A stretch of 64,000 bases of DNA from Streptomyces catenulae (GCF_000718015.1 NZ_JODY01000005.1:1-64000); one strand, 5' to 3'; positions 15,692 to 27,588 are shown, numbered from the stretch's first letter. The notes: a model not told the origin generated them from the letters alone. A program made the numbers and translations.

Positions 15692-16147
15692 TCAGGTGGT
15701 GACCGCGTGCGGGACCGCGTACTGGTCGATCAGCTTCGTCCGGGTCGCCTCCAGCCGGTGCGCCAGGACCTGGGTGATGGTGCTGACCAGCGTCAGCCCC
15801 AGCGCCGGATCGGCGTCGCAGAGCGCGCGGACGCTGCGGGCGTCGAACTCATGGGCGCGCACCGGGCTGAACGCCTCGGCGCCGAAGTCCCACTCGTGCG
15901 GCGGGAACAGCCAGGACCAGCCCAGCAGATCCCCGGGGCCGAGGGTGGCCACCGTGACCCGGCGGCGGCCCGGGACACGCAGGTCGAGCGTCACCGATCC
16001 CGAGCGCAACACCCAGAACCGGTCCGCGCGGCCCCGCTCCTCGAAGATCCGGGTGTCCTGCTCGAACGACACCTCGCGCGCCAGCGTCATCAGCCGGTCA
16101 CGGTACGCGGTCGGAAGCGCGGTCAGCAGCCGCGTCGCGGTGGTCAT
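15692..16147 (-). CDS. cyclic-nucleotide-binding-domain protein without DNA-binding domain
   Basis: 151 residues covering one cNMP-type beta-roll: RIFEERGRADRFWVLRSGSVTLDLRVPGRRRVTVATLGPGDLLGWSWLFPPHEWDFGAEAFSPVRAHEFDA, followed by the hinge helix. The phosphate-binding cassette is degenerate (LLGWSWLFPP instead of an FGE...PR motif), so cAMP binding is doubtful. There is no helix-turn-helix after the hinge, unlike Crp/Fnr factors, so it is not a normal transcription factor. Partner unknown. Confidence 0.8.
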   Translation of the reverse strand: MTTATRLLTALPTAYRDRLMTLAREVSFEQDTRIFEERGRADRFWVLRSGSVTLDLRVPGRRRVTVATLGPGDLLGWSWLFPPHEWDFGAEAFSPVRAHEFDARSVRALCDADPALGLTLVSTITQVLAHRLEATRTKLIDQYAVPHAVTT

Positions 16148-16290
16148 CTCCGGTGCCCTCCTCGCCGTAGGCGGGTGCCCGCCCCCGCAGCGGCGCGGGC
16201 GTTACGGCCGTTCTCCTTCCATTGGAACCGCGCCGGGCGTCCGCGGCACCCTGGGAGGGAGGGACGACCGCCACGGAGCGGGCCGCCCCG

Positions 16291-16316
16291 GGGGCGCGGC
16301 GGTACCTCCGCGCCCC
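16291..16316 (-). terminator. terminator of the MFS gene
   Basis: GGGGCGCGG (16291-16299) pairs with CCGCGCCCC (16308-16316), 8-base loop, five bases beyond the MFS stop on the minus strand. Confidence 0.65.
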
Positions 16317-16320
16317 GCCC

Positions 16321-17514
16321 TCACCCCTCGCTCGGCGGTCGCCGCAGCACATACACCCCCACCAGCACCGCGACGACGATCACGCACCCGGCGAACGTCA
16401 GCCCCGCGCCGCGCAGCCCCAGGGGAAGGGTGAGCGCCCCGACGCCCACCACCGGCAGCGAGATGCCCACGTACGCGGCGAGGAAGAACGCCGAGATGGT
16501 GCCGCCCCGGTGGGTGGGCGGAGCCGCCGCGCCCACCGCCGTCAGCCCGGCGCGGAACGCGAGCCCCTGCCCGAACCCGCCGCACAGCGCCCCGGCCACC
16601 AGCAGCGGCAGCGACCGCACCGCCAGCGACGCGCCCACCAGCAGCAACCCGGCGACGAGCACCAGGCACCCGCCGGGCAGCGCCCGCCGCACCCCCAGCC
16701 GACCGGACAGCGCCTGCCCGGTCGTCGAGCCGAGGAAGACTGTGAAGACCACCGCGCCCGAGACCGCGAGGTTGTGCACGCCCAGCGTCTGGCCGACGAA
16801 GCTCGGCGCCACCGCCGTGAACAGCCCCAGCAGCGAGAACCCGGCGAACGCCGCGACCGCCGACGGCACGAACACGCCCCGCACCTCCGGCGGCGGCACC
16901 AACCGCCGGGGGCGCGGCGGCGACGGCCGCCCCGGCTCCGCCACCGTCTCCGGCAGCACCCGGATCACCAGCACCGCCGCCACCGCCAGCAACACCAGAT
17001 GGACCAGGAACGGCAGCTTCAGCGGCCACGGCGCGTACTGCGCCAGCACCCCGGCCAGCAGCGGACCGCAGCCGAGCCCGCCCATGTTCGCCGCCGTCGC
17101 CGCGAACCCGGCCCACGCCTCACCGCCGGGCCGCGCCAGCTCCAGCACCGCCGCCGTCGCCGCCCCGCTGAACAGCCCCGCCGCGAACCCGGACAGCACC
17201 CGCCCCAGCAACAGCAGCGGCAGCCCACCCTCGTCCACGAAACAGAGCGCGCTCGCCGCCGACAGCCCCAGCGCCACCAGCAGCACCGGCCGCCGCCCCA
17301 CCTCGTCCGAGACGTTCCCGGCGAGCAGCAGCACCGCGATCACCCCCAGCGCGTACGCCGCGAAGATCACGGTCACCATCAGCTGCGACAGGCCCAGCTC
17401 CTGCCGGTAGAGCCCGTACAGCGGGGTCGGCAGGGTGGTGCCCGCCATACCGATGGCGAACACCACGGCCGCCACGAGGGGCCCGGGACGTCGGTCCGTA
17501 CGTCTGATGATCAT
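16321..17514 (-). CDS. MFS transporter, 12 TM
   Basis: 397 residues with twelve hydrophobic segments. Loop 2-3 has the MFS signature LLAGNVSDEVGRRPVLL (GxxxDxxGRR). Segment 5 has GAATAAVLELARPGGEAWAGFAATAANMGGLGCGPLLAG, resembling the antiporter motif C region of drug exporters. The second half repeats the fold. Likely proton-driven export of a small molecule. No regulator is immediately adjacent. ATG start at 17514 is the first residue of a continuous membrane protein; upstream sequence is not coding. Confidence 0.88.
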   Translation of the reverse strand: MIIRRTDRRPGPLVAAVVFAIGMAGTTLPTPLYGLYRQELGLSQLMVTVIFAAYALGVIAVLLLAGNVSDEVGRRPVLLVALGLSAASALCFVDEGGLPLLLLGRVLSGFAAGLFSGAATAAVLELARPGGEAWAGFAATAANMGGLGCGPLLAGVLAQYAPWPLKLPFLVHLVLLAVAAVLVIRVLPETVAEPGRPSPPRPRRLVPPPEVRGVFVPSAVAAFAGFSLLGLFTAVAPSFVGQTLGVHNLAVSGAVVFTVFLGSTTGQALSGRLGVRRALPGGCLVLVAGLLLVGASLAVRSLPLLVAGALCGGFGQGLAFRAGLTAVGAAAPPTHRGGTISAFFLAAYVGISLPVVGVGALTLPLGLRGAGLTFAGCVIVVAVLVGVYVLRRPPSEG

Positions 17515-17530
17515 GGCGGCCACAGTAGGA

Positions 17531-17568
17531 GGCCCGCCGGGCACCGTCGACCCTCCGCCCGGCGGGCC
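17531..17568 (-). terminator. 12-bp perfect hairpin ending the YiiX-like gene
   Basis: GGCCCGCCGGGC (17531-17542) pairs exactly with GCCCGGCGGGCC (17557-17568), beginning six bases past the stop at 17574 on the minus strand. It also lies just before the MFS start, insulating the two genes. Confidence 0.75.
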
Positions 17569-17573
17569 CCGCC

Positions 17574-18077
17574 TCAGTGGGCCAGCTGGTCGTACAGCGC
17601 CAGCGGCGTCACATACCCCGGCCACCGCCCGTCGTCGAAGAGATGCACCCCGCCGTCCTGGTAGCACTGGTCGACGAGCTGGGAGCAGATCATGTGGCCC
17701 GTCGCCGCCACATAGCGGCGCAGCCCCGGCACCGGCAGCTTCAGCCGGTGCGTGGCGATGGCCAGATAGTCGAGGAAGCTGTACGGCACGCCCTCGTACA
17801 CCGAGGACGCCGTGCAGATCCGGTCGCGGTCCGCGTCGGTCAGACCGGGCGGGCAGACGTACACCACGTCGGAGCCCGCGTACGAGTCGAGGGAGGCGAT
17901 CCGCGCCCCGCCAGGTTCGGCCTCGATCAGCCGGTCGCCGGGCAGGACCAGGAACGCGTGCTGGTAGTCGGCGAAGCCGTTGCCGTTCAGCCACTGGCCG
18001 AACCGGATCAACCGGCCCACGGTGCCGGATATTTGGGTCAGACCTATGTCGCCGGGTTGCGGACTGGCTTGAATCAT
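17574..18077 (-). CDS. YiiX/NlpC-P60-related permuted cysteine hydrolase
   Basis: 167 residues. QPGDIGLTQISG opens the fold, the probable catalytic His is in YQHAFLVLPGDRLIEAEPGG, and the probable catalytic Cys is in TGHMICSQLVDQCY, the order seen in circularly permuted NlpC/P60 (YiiX/DUF830, LRAT-like) hydrolases. There is no signal peptide, so it may act inside the cell or be released another way. Substrates in this clan include acyl-lipids and peptidoglycan amides. A terminator follows immediately. Confidence 0.75.
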   Translation of the reverse strand: MIQASPQPGDIGLTQISGTVGRLIRFGQWLNGNGFADYQHAFLVLPGDRLIEAEPGGARIASLDSYAGSDVVYVCPPGLTDADRDRICTASSVYEGVPYSFLDYLAIATHRLKLPVPGLRRYVAATGHMICSQLVDQCYQDGGVHLFDDGRWPGYVTPLALYDQLAH

Positions 18078-18286
18078 CTGCGGCTCCGGGAGACGCGAAG
18101 AGGAATGCCACCGGTACCCCCGGCTGATACCCGCCCCCGGCACTGACGGACCGTCATCGAAGGTGACGGAAACGGAAAAAGGGAGTGCGCGGGCGCACCC
18201 GAACGGCCCCCGCCCGCTTGCGCACCCCGCCCGCACCCCCATGACCTGCGGATGCGCCCCCGCAAGCGCCGCCCTACGCTCTCGCC

Positions 18287-19123
18287 ATGGCCATCGACCG
18301 GCGCACCCTGCTACGGGGCACGGGCCGGGCCGCGGCGCTGGGCGCCGCCGGATCCGCACTCGCGGCCGGCGGCTGCGCGGGCCCGGCCGGCGCCCCCACC
18401 GCCCCCACCCGCCCCGGTGCCCGACGCCTCGCCGTCCCGCGACCCCCGATCGTCCCGCGCACCGCCTGGCAGACCGGCGCACAGGCGCCCCGGGACCCGG
18501 CCGCGCCGGGCGCCGGAGCCGTCAAGGCGGTCTTCCTCCACCACACGGGCAACGCCAACGACTACACCCGCGCCGACGTCCCCGACCTGATCCGCGCCGT
18601 CCACGACGCCCATGTCACGGACCGGCACTGGGACGACATCGGCTACAACTTCCTCGTCGACCGCACCGGCACCCTCTACGAGGGCCGCACCGGAAGCATC
18701 GCCGGACCCGAAGTCGGCGCCCACACCGAGGGGTTCAACCTCGACACCGTCGGCATCGCCGCCATCGGACACTTCGGCGACGGCACCGACGTCCCCGCAC
18801 CGCTGCTGAACGCCGTGGCCCGGCTCGCCGCCTGGAAACTCGGCCTCTACGGCGTCCCGGCCGACGGCCACGCCGTGCTGTACTCCTCGAACGACGGCAG
18901 CCGCTTCCCCGCGGGCACCCGCTGCGTCTTCGCCACGATCTCCGGCCACCGGGACGGCTGCCTCACCCACTGCCCCGGCTCCGCCCTCTACGCCCGCCTG
19001 CCGCAGATCCGCGCCCGCGCCCTGCGGCTGCAACGCCGCGGCGCCTCGGCCGCCTCCGCCCGCGCCGGGGCGCCGGTCGCCGCCCGCCGGGAGGAGGGCT
19101 CCGGCCCGCCCGGACGGCGCTGA
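18287..19123 (+). CDS. PGRP-type N-acetylmuramoyl-L-alanine amidase, Tat lipoprotein
   Basis: 278 residues. The N-terminus has a twin-arginine motif (DRRTLLRG) and a lipobox ending at Cys30 (AAGGC), so it should be folded, Tat-exported and lipid-anchored outside. The amidase_2/PGRP domain spans about 55-250, with zinc ligands in FLHHTG (His85/86), a His in GHRDG and the Cys in THCPG; AHTEG is also conserved. It should cleave the MurNAc-L-Ala bond of peptidoglycan. It converges on the LCP gene, another wall enzyme. Confidence 0.9.
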   Translation: MAIDRRTLLRGTGRAAALGAAGSALAAGGCAGPAGAPTAPTRPGARRLAVPRPPIVPRTAWQTGAQAPRDPAAPGAGAVKAVFLHHTGNANDYTRADVPDLIRAVHDAHVTDRHWDDIGYNFLVDRTGTLYEGRTGSIAGPEVGAHTEGFNLDTVGIAAIGHFGDGTDVPAPLLNAVARLAAWKLGLYGVPADGHAVLYSSNDGSRFPAGTRCVFATISGHRDGCLTHCPGSALYARLPQIRARALRLQRRGASAASARAGAPVAARREEGSGPPGRR

Positions 19124-19136
19124 CACACCGCCCCGC

Positions 19137-20255
19137 TCAGGACTGCGCCACCACCGGGGAGGCGCCCTTGTCGCCCACCGAGTCGCGTACCGCGGACGCC
19201 GGTATCGGCCGGTCGTCCCGGAGCGCCTGCCACACCTTCGCGGACGCCGCGGGCAGCGCCACCACCCGGTCCGGGTTCTGCGGGTCGTAGGTGACCGGCA
19301 TCGTCACCATCTTCATGTGCTGCGGGCCGATGCCCTTCAGCTCCTGCGCCAGGCCCAGCAGCTTGCCGGTGGAGGCGAGCCGGGTGTCGGCGCGCACGGT
19401 CCGCATCGCGGTGTCCGCCAGCGCGTACAGCTTCGCCGGGTTGCTCAGCCCGACATCGTCGATCCGGTGCGTGAGCGCCTTGACGAACGCCTGCTGCAAC
19501 TGGATCCGCCCCAGGTCGCTGCCGTCCCCGACGCCGTGCCGGGTACGGACCAGGCTCAGCGCCTGCTCACCCTTGAGGGTGTGCTTCCCGGCCGGGAGGT
19601 CGAGCTTGCTGTGGACGTCCTTCACCGCCTGCTTGGTGGTGATGTCCACGCCGCCCAACTCGTCGATCATCTTCTTGAAGCCGGTGAAGTCGACCTCCAG
19701 ATAGTGGTCCATCCGCACCCCGGACAGCGCCTCGACCGTCTTCACCGTGCACCCCGGGCCGCCCACCTGGTACGACTCGTTGAACATCACCTGGTGCGCG
19801 GCGGGCGCCGCGCCGCCGCCCGGCTTCGGGCACGCGGGCCGGTCCACCATCGTGTCGCGCGGAATGCTCACCACGCTCGCCGTGCGGTGGTCCTTGTCGA
19901 CATGCAGCACCATCGTGGTGTCCGACCGGGCGCCGCCGATGTTCTTCCCGTACTCGCCGCCCGTACCGGCCCGCGAGTCGGAGCCCAGCAGCAGGATGTT
20001 CATGGCGCCGTCCTCGGAGGCGCCGGGCCGGTCCTTGCCGAGCGCCGCGTCGATGTCGACGCCCTGGAGATTGCCGTTCAGATGCGACCAGAGGTACGCG
20101 GTCCCGGCGCCGCCCACGGCCACCACACCCAGCGCGGTCCACGCGGCGATCCGCAGCCCCCTGCGGCGCCGCCGCGGCGGCCGGGGCCCGGCCCCGTCCG
20201 CCGGGATGTCCGCCGGATACGGCCCGTTGTTCCCGCTGTCCTGCGGCATCTGCAC
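19137..20255 (-). CDS. LytR-CpsA-Psr (LCP) family cell-wall glycopolymer ligase
   Basis: 372 residues. A short cytosolic Pro/Arg-rich segment (PRPPRRRRRG) precedes one membrane helix (IAAWTALGVVAVGGAGTAYLW, near 34-54), and the rest is extracellular. The LCP domain shows NILLLGSDSRAG, the phosphate-binding Arg in VSIPRDTMVD, and RTRHGVGDGSDLGRIQLQQAF. LCP proteins attach teichoic-type glycopolymers from lipid carriers to peptidoglycan. GTG at 20255 lies 5 bases after GGAGG; an ATG two codons later is the alternative start. An 880-bp non-coding stretch lies upstream. Confidence 0.93.
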   Translation of the reverse strand: MQMPQDSGNNGPYPADIPADGAGPRPPRRRRRGLRIAAWTALGVVAVGGAGTAYLWSHLNGNLQGVDIDAALGKDRPGASEDGAMNILLLGSDSRAGTGGEYGKNIGGARSDTTMVLHVDKDHRTASVVSIPRDTMVDRPACPKPGGGAAPAAHQVMFNESYQVGGPGCTVKTVEALSGVRMDHYLEVDFTGFKKMIDELGGVDITTKQAVKDVHSKLDLPAGKHTLKGEQALSLVRTRHGVGDGSDLGRIQLQQAFVKALTHRIDDVGLSNPAKLYALADTAMRTVRADTRLASTGKLLGLAQELKGIGPQHMKMVTMPVTYDPQNPDRVVALPAASAKVWQALRDDRPIPASAVRDSVGDKGASPVVAQS

Positions 20256-21137
20256 TCCGTCCTCCGCCCGCCCGGGCACGGCTGCGCCCGGCGTGCGTTG
20301 TCGATGGCCCGGGCGTCCGGCCGCGGTCGGCCCGCGCCGCACCGGCCGGGGGCCCGCACGGGCCCGGCGCCCTGGCGTGCGGGGGTGCCGTCCGGCGCTC
20401 CGCCCGCCCCGCCGACGCGCTCCGTGCGCGGGTCGGCGGCCCGGGGGACGAACCAGGTCCGCGCCCGGGACCCGACCATCCTGGGCGGACGCCGCCCCAC
20501 GGGCAACGACGTCCCGTACTACCCCGCCGCGTAGACACCCCGCCCCGCACCCGGGAAACCGCCGCACCCATGAGGCCCACGGCGCCGCCACGTCCACTAC
20601 CCGGCGTCGTACGTGACGGACGACCTATGGCCGGGGTCACAGCGCCGCCCGGAGCCCCACATCCGTAAACATGGGCGATGCACCTTTTGTCCCCGGCGAG
20701 GGAAAGGGGCCCGCACGCCCACACATCACGGCGGAGCCACACACTCCGCCCGCTTCCCGCCGCCTCCAAGACGCGAGAACAAGCCAGAAAGGGAAGGCGC
20801 GGGCGCGGCGGGAGACGCCTCGTACTCCCCGGTCGGCGAGAGCGGTAAGGAGACGGCCTCGGGTGAGGGGTGAGAACTCGCCACCCGAGGTGTGTCTCAC
20901 GTTTCGTGGACGGCGTGTCACTCGTACGGGCGTACCCGGTCGGCGGGGCACCGGAATCGGCTTTTGCCTCCGCGGCACGGCCTTAGTGTGATCAACGGAT
21001 TCCCCGAGCGGCCCGGCCACCGTCCGCCCGACCGGCCCGGGACCACCACCCCCACCCAACTCCCGCCCTCCGGCGCCGGGTTGCCGCATGCCCGGCGACC
21101 GCGCGGACCGGGCGTCCACCACGATGAGGAGCGCCGG
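20256..21137. other. 882-bp intergenic region between LCP gene and encapsulin gene
   Basis: No credible protein gene is seen; reading frames crossing it have no ribosome sites and are shadows of the flanking genes. It carries the divergent promoters of the LCP gene and the encapsulin operon. A plausible encapsulin promoter lies near its right part (see next entry). A sequence GTCGT-N9-ACGAC near 20607-20625 is an imperfect operator candidate. Confidence 0.6.
20962..20989 (+). promoter_or_regulatory. candidate promoter of encapsulin-geosmin operon
   Basis: TTTTGC (20962-20967), 16-base spacer, TAGTGT (20984-20989). This would give a 5' untranslated leader of about 140 bases before the encapsulin ATG. 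Confidence 0.35.
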
Positions 21138-22541
21138 ATGACGATCCCCGCCGGTACCGACGAAACCCGCGCCGCACAGCAGAGCCTGGGCACCGCCGCC
21201 GCGCGGAACCTCGCCAGCACCACCAAGTCCGCCCCCCAGATGCAGGGCATCACCTCCCGCTGGCTGCTGAAGATGCTCCCCTGGGTCGAGACGAAGGGCG
21301 GCGCCTACCGCGTCAACCGCCGCCTGACCTACACCGTCGGCGACGGCCGTATCGACTTCGACCAGACCGGCTCCCGCGTCGCCGTCATCCCCCGGGAACT
21401 GGGCGAACTCGCCCCGCTGCGCGGCTTCGGCGACACCGGCGTCCTCACCGCCCTCGCCGACCGCTTCGCCCAGCGCGAGGTCACCGCCGGTGAGGTCCTC
21501 GCCGAGCAGGGCAACCCCGTCGACCAGGTCTTCCTGCTCGCCCACGGCCGCATCGCCCGCACCGCCGACGGCCGCTACGGACAGGCCGCCGGCCTCGGCG
21601 TCCTCGCCGACGGCGACCACTTCGGCGCCCAGGGCCTCACCGACCCCGACGCCGTCTGGGAGTACACCGCCAGGGCCGAGACCGCCGGTACCGTCCTCGT
21701 CCTCGCCCGCCGCGACTTCGCCGCCCTCCTGGACACCGCGCCCGCGCTCCGCGGCCACCTGGCGGAGTTCGCCGCCCTGCCGCAGCAGGCCCAGAACAAG
21801 CACGGCGAGGCGGAGATCGCCCTCGCCGCCGGACACACCGGCGAGCCCACCCTCCCCACCACCTTCGCCGACTACGAACTCCGGCCCCGCGAGTACGAAC
21901 TGAGCGTCGCCCAGACCGTGCTGCGCGTCCACACCCGCGTCGCCGACCTCTACAACGAGCCGATGGACCAGACCGAGCACCAGCTCCGGCTCACCATCGA
22001 GGCGCTGCGCGAGCGCCAGGAACACGAACTGGTCAACAACCCCGAGTTCGGTCTGCTGCACAACGCCGACTACCGCCAGCGCCTCCAGACCCACTCCGGC
22101 CCGCCCACCCCGGACGACCTCGACGAACTGATCAGCCGCCGCCGGGGGACGAAGTTCCTCCTCGCCCACCCCCGCACCATCGCCGCCATCGGCCGCGAGA
22201 TGAACTCCCGCGGGCTCTACCCCGACCACGTCGACCTCAACGGCCAGCAGGCCCCCGCCTGGCGCGGCGTCCCGATCCTGCCCTGCAACAAGATCCCCGT
22301 CACCAAGGAGCGCACCAGCTCGATCCTGGCGCTCCGTACCGGCGAGGACAACCAGGGCGTCGTCGGGCTCCACCAGACCGGACTGCCCGACGAGTACGAG
22401 CCCGGGCTCTCCGTCCGCTTCATGGGCATCAACGAGCAGGCGATCATCTCCTACCTGGTCTCCACCTACTACTCCGCCGCCGTACTGGTCCCGGACGCCC
22501 TCGGCGTGCTGGAGAACGTCGAGATCGGCCGCCGGGACTGA
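21138..22541 (+). CDS. eshA: family 2B encapsulin shell protein (EshA type) with cNMP-like insert
   Basis: 467 residues, about the length of EshA. An N-terminal arm ([32 protein letters not shown]) leads into the HK97-type shell fold. A cNMP-binding-like beta-roll is inserted at about 85-220 ([32 protein letters not shown] ... GDHFGAQGL). The shell core resumes with [44 protein letters not shown] and ends with [11 protein letters not shown]. The insert is the mark of family 2B. It should self-assemble into a protein nanocompartment housing a terpene enzyme. The insert lacks the usual Glu and Arg of a cAMP pocket. The next gene, 42 bases on, is geosmin synthase. ATG after GAGGAG. Confidence 0.9.
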   Translation: MTIPAGTDETRAAQQSLGTAAARNLASTTKSAPQMQGITSRWLLKMLPWVETKGGAYRVNRRLTYTVGDGRIDFDQTGSRVAVIPRELGELAPLRGFGDTGVLTALADRFAQREVTAGEVLAEQGNPVDQVFLLAHGRIARTADGRYGQAAGLGVLADGDHFGAQGLTDPDAVWEYTARAETAGTVLVLARRDFAALLDTAPALRGHLAEFAALPQQAQNKHGEAEIALAAGHTGEPTLPTTFADYELRPREYELSVAQTVLRVHTRVADLYNEPMDQTEHQLRLTIEALRERQEHELVNNPEFGLLHNADYRQRLQTHSGPPTPDDLDELISRRRGTKFLLAHPRTIAAIGREMNSRGLYPDHVDLNGQQAPAWRGVPILPCNKIPVTKERTSSILALRTGEDNQGVVGLHQTGLPDEYEPGLSVRFMGINEQAIISYLVSTYYSAAVLVPDALGVLENVEIGRRD

Positions 22542-25035
<2,494 letters not shown>

Positions 25036-25041
<6 letters not shown>

Positions 25042-25048
25042 GATGTGC
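25036..25048. promoter_or_regulatory. palindrome GCACAT-g-ATGTGC
   Basis: Perfect inverted repeat of six bases around one base, in an unusually AT-rich 40-base island between the geosmin operon and the nitroreductase gene, overlapping the presumed start of the small minus-strand gene. Looks like a regulator site; the regulator is not identifiable. Confidence 0.4.
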
Positions 25049-25216
25049 ATGATATGTGCAGATGCGCCAGCTGCCCAGCGATTTCGCGTCGCCTGCTTGA
25101 AGAACCGACGTACCCTCCGCCACCCCCGACCAGTCCACAGCGCCCGGCAATGACCGGAAACCGGCGCCCACCGCACACAGCGGCCCGGGCGCGGCCACCC
25201 CTTCCCGCCGGGCCCG

Positions 25217-26122
25217 TCACCCTCGTCCACCGGGCGCGGGCGGCCACGGCACCTCCGTGAGCAGCGGCACGACCGTCTCCTCCTCGTACGCGAGATGCGC
25301 CAGCAACTCCGCCGACATCCGCCGCAGTTCGCCACGGAACCGCTCCGGCTCGGCCACCCCGACCCCGGTCAGCAGCGCCGCCAGCCGCTCCTGGATCCCG
25401 GCGATCACCCGGTGCTCCTTGCCCAGCCGCGCGAACACCTCCGCCAGCTCCGGATGGTGGACGGCCATGACCGGGAGGACATGGCCGTCCTCACCGTCGT
25501 GGTGGAACCGCAGCGTCTGACAGAACGCCAGGCACCGCTGCCGGATCTGCAACCCGAGACCCGGCACCAGCGCCCCCGGCTGCGCCTCCCGCGCCGCGAA
25601 ATGCGCCTCGGTCTCCGCCGCCACCTGCCGCAGCTGCCCGCGCAGCCAGGCGTGCACCTCAAGGATCTTGTCGGCCAGCGTGCGGACCTCCCGCGGCCCC
25701 GCCCACCCCTCGGGCTCCGCCGTCGCCAGCTCCACCACCGGCAACTCCCGCGCGGTGGCCGCCTGATAAGCGCCGTACCCGGGCGCCACCCGCACCACCT
25801 CCCGGAACAGCTCCGCCCGCCGCGCCCCCTCGGCGGGCACCGCCAGCGCCTCGAACGCCCCGGTGCCGACCTCCACGCGGACGACCGGACGGGCGAGCAG
25901 ATTGTGGTACCAGGCCGGATGGTGCGGCGCACCGAGGTTCGAGGCGACGACCAGGAGCGCACCGCCGTGCCGGACGTAGCCCAGCGGCGTCGTCCGGGGC
26001 AGCCCCGAGCGGGCGCCGGTGGTGGTCAACAACAGCAGATCGGCACCCTCGAAGGGGCCACCGACGCGTCCGCCGTGGGCGCGGAACTCCTCGATGACGG
26101 AGCGCTGGAAGGACGAGGACAT
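25217..26122 (-). CDS. F420-dependent nitroreductase-hemerythrin fusion protein
   Basis: 301 residues. Residues 1-140 form a Ddn-like deazaflavin (F420) nitroreductase: FEGADLLLLTTTGARSGLPRTTPLGYVRHGGALLVVASNLGAPHHPAWYHNLLARPVVRVEVGT. Residues about 150-290 are a hemerythrin HHE domain, with metal-binding His and Glu in EVHAWLRGQ, FHHDGEDGHVLPVM, HHPELAEVFARLGKEHRVI and HLAYEEE. The fusion joins a flavin-type reductase to a di-iron oxygen- or NO-binding domain in one chain. It is likely cytosolic and could couple redox sensing to reduction; the exact reaction is unknown. The ATG follows the region GGAAGGACGAGG. Confidence 0.88.
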   Translation of the reverse strand: MSSSFQRSVIEEFRAHGGRVGGPFEGADLLLLTTTGARSGLPRTTPLGYVRHGGALLVVASNLGAPHHPAWYHNLLARPVVRVEVGTGAFEALAVPAEGARRAELFREVVRVAPGYGAYQAATARELPVVELATAEPEGWAGPREVRTLADKILEVHAWLRGQLRQVAAETEAHFAAREAQPGALVPGLGLQIRQRCLAFCQTLRFHHDGEDGHVLPVMAVHHPELAEVFARLGKEHRVIAGIQERLAALLTGVGVAEPERFRGELRRMSAELLAHLAYEEETVVPLLTEVPWPPAPGGRG

Positions 26123-26581
26123 ACGGATACGACTCCGGGTGTACGGGCGGCTTCGGCGCCGCGGTGACGGAGACCGGCGACCCGGGGGAAACACGGGACG
26201 GACCGGCCGGGGCGCGGCGCGGCGGCACGGGCACGGCCCGCACGGCCGCGTCGCGGCAGGGAAGGAGAACGGCTCGACGCGACGGCCGCACGGGGGCGCC
26301 ATGGACAACGGCGCCGACCGGCGGCGGAACTACGTCACGGACAGGGCGTGGTGTACATGCTCACGGCAGGCCCCTCACGATCGGGGTGCACGCCCGGTCA
26401 CCGGCCGGCCCACTGCTCTGTGGCCGGTGCCACGCGCCACCGGGCCTCATTAACGGGCAGACACCCGCCCCCTGTCAACGCGACCGCCCTCGCGCCGACC
26501 CCGCCACCACGCCGACCGGCGCCGCCGCACAGGGCGACGACGCCGGTCGGAACGGGCCCGGCCCACCGGCCGGGGCGCGGG
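26123..26581. other. 459-bp intergenic region
   Basis: Holds the promoter of the nitroreductase-hemerythrin gene and the terminator of the methyltransferase gene. No ORF with a ribosome site or family resemblance was found. Confidence 0.6.
26557..26574 (-). terminator. terminator of the GPP-methyltransferase-like gene
   Basis: CCCGGCC (26557-26563) pairs with GGCCGGG (26568-26574), 4-base loop, eight bases past the stop at 26582 on the minus strand. Confidence 0.6.
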
Positions 26582-27460
26582 TCAGCGCACCCGCTCGCAC
26601 CCGATCACCAGATAGTCCATGCTGCCCTCGCGGTAGCCCTCCAGGAACGGCTTCTCCACACCGGTCCGCCGCTCCGAGTGGTCCCGCAGCTCCCAGTAGG
26701 GGATGGCCTCGGCGGTGTGCCGCCCGACGTGGAACGGCACCAGCCCGTTGGCCGCCATCGCGTCGAAATACGTACCGCGCCGGTGCATCCGGCTCACATA
26801 GTGCTCGTCGATCCGGCGGGAGGCGTCCGAGCGGTCCGCGACCGTCTCGTTACGGCACCAGGTGACGCAGACGTACCGGCCACCCGGCCGCAGCAGCCGC
26901 GCGAACTCCGCGAAGAGATCGTGCAGATCGACGTACATCGTCGTCTCGTTGCTCACGATGAAGTCGAATGACCCGTCCGTGAACGGCGTCTGGAGCATGT
27001 TCGCGAAGTGGAACCGCACCCGGTCGTCCCAGCCGCGCTCCTTGGCGATGCGCTCCGCGAAGGCGATGTGGTGGGCGCAGAAGTTCACGCCGTCCATCCG
27101 GCAGCCGAACCGCTCGGCGACCATGAACGAGGTGCCGCCGCGGCCCGATCCGGCGTCCATCCCGCGGGCCCCGGCCGGGATGTCGCCGAGCGCGTCGAGG
27201 ATCAGCTCCGTCTCGGCGTTCTCCATACGGTGCATCTCCCGCAGGATCAGCGCCTCCCGCCGCTCGGGCGGCGCCGCGAGCACGGCCGGGTCGTAGGCGC
27301 CGATGCCGTAGTGGTGGTGGTACAGCCCGTCTTCGGCGCCGAGGAGGAGATTGATGTCGTCGGTGGTCTTGGTGTCCCAGTACCCCTGGAGCTGCTGCTC
27401 GTAGGCGTTGCGGACGACCGGGTTGTCTTCGCCGATGTTCTCTTCGACGGTGCTGGTCAT
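26582..27460 (-). CDS. geranyl-diphosphate C-methyltransferase-like enzyme
   Basis: 292 residues resembling GPP 2-C-methyltransferase of the 2-methylisoborneol pathway throughout: NAYEQQLQGYWDTKTTDDINLLLG, DGLYHHHYGIG, SAM motif MDAGSGRGGTSFM, SNETTMYVDLHDLFAEFARLL and IPYWELRDHSE. Divergences include SNET for NNES and VTWCRNETVADRSD where GPPMT has a TGC-type segment. It probably methylates an allylic prenyl diphosphate or a prenylated product. No 2-MIB synthase is in the window. It reads in the same direction as the UbiA-oxidase pair 128 bases upstream. ATG after AAAGGA. Confidence 0.85.
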   Translation of the reverse strand: MTSTVEENIGEDNPVVRNAYEQQLQGYWDTKTTDDINLLLGAEDGLYHHHYGIGAYDPAVLAAPPERREALILREMHRMENAETELILDALGDIPAGARGMDAGSGRGGTSFMVAERFGCRMDGVNFCAHHIAFAERIAKERGWDDRVRFHFANMLQTPFTDGSFDFIVSNETTMYVDLHDLFAEFARLLRPGGRYVCVTWCRNETVADRSDASRRIDEHYVSRMHRRGTYFDAMAANGLVPFHVGRHTAEAIPYWELRDHSERRTGVEKPFLEGYREGSMDYLVIGCERVR

Positions 27461-27588
27461 GAGGGTCCTTTGCAGGGTGGTGACGAGGGTGTCCGGCGTG
27501 GCGGTGCCGTACGGCGGACGGTGAGGTCGCGGCCCGGTGGGGTGCGCCGTCCGCCCGCCCCGGGCCGGAGCGGCGGGCGCACGGCGGG

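Noticed and set aside
15692..16147. Crp/Fnr transcription factor
   Set aside because: The protein ends after the hinge helix and has no helix-turn-helix, so only the cNMP-like domain is annotated.
26582..27460. 2-methylisoborneol biosynthesis
   Set aside because: The methyltransferase resembles GPPMT, but no 2-MIB synthase is present; the only soluble terpene cyclase is geosmin synthase, so a 2-MIB locus cannot be claimed.
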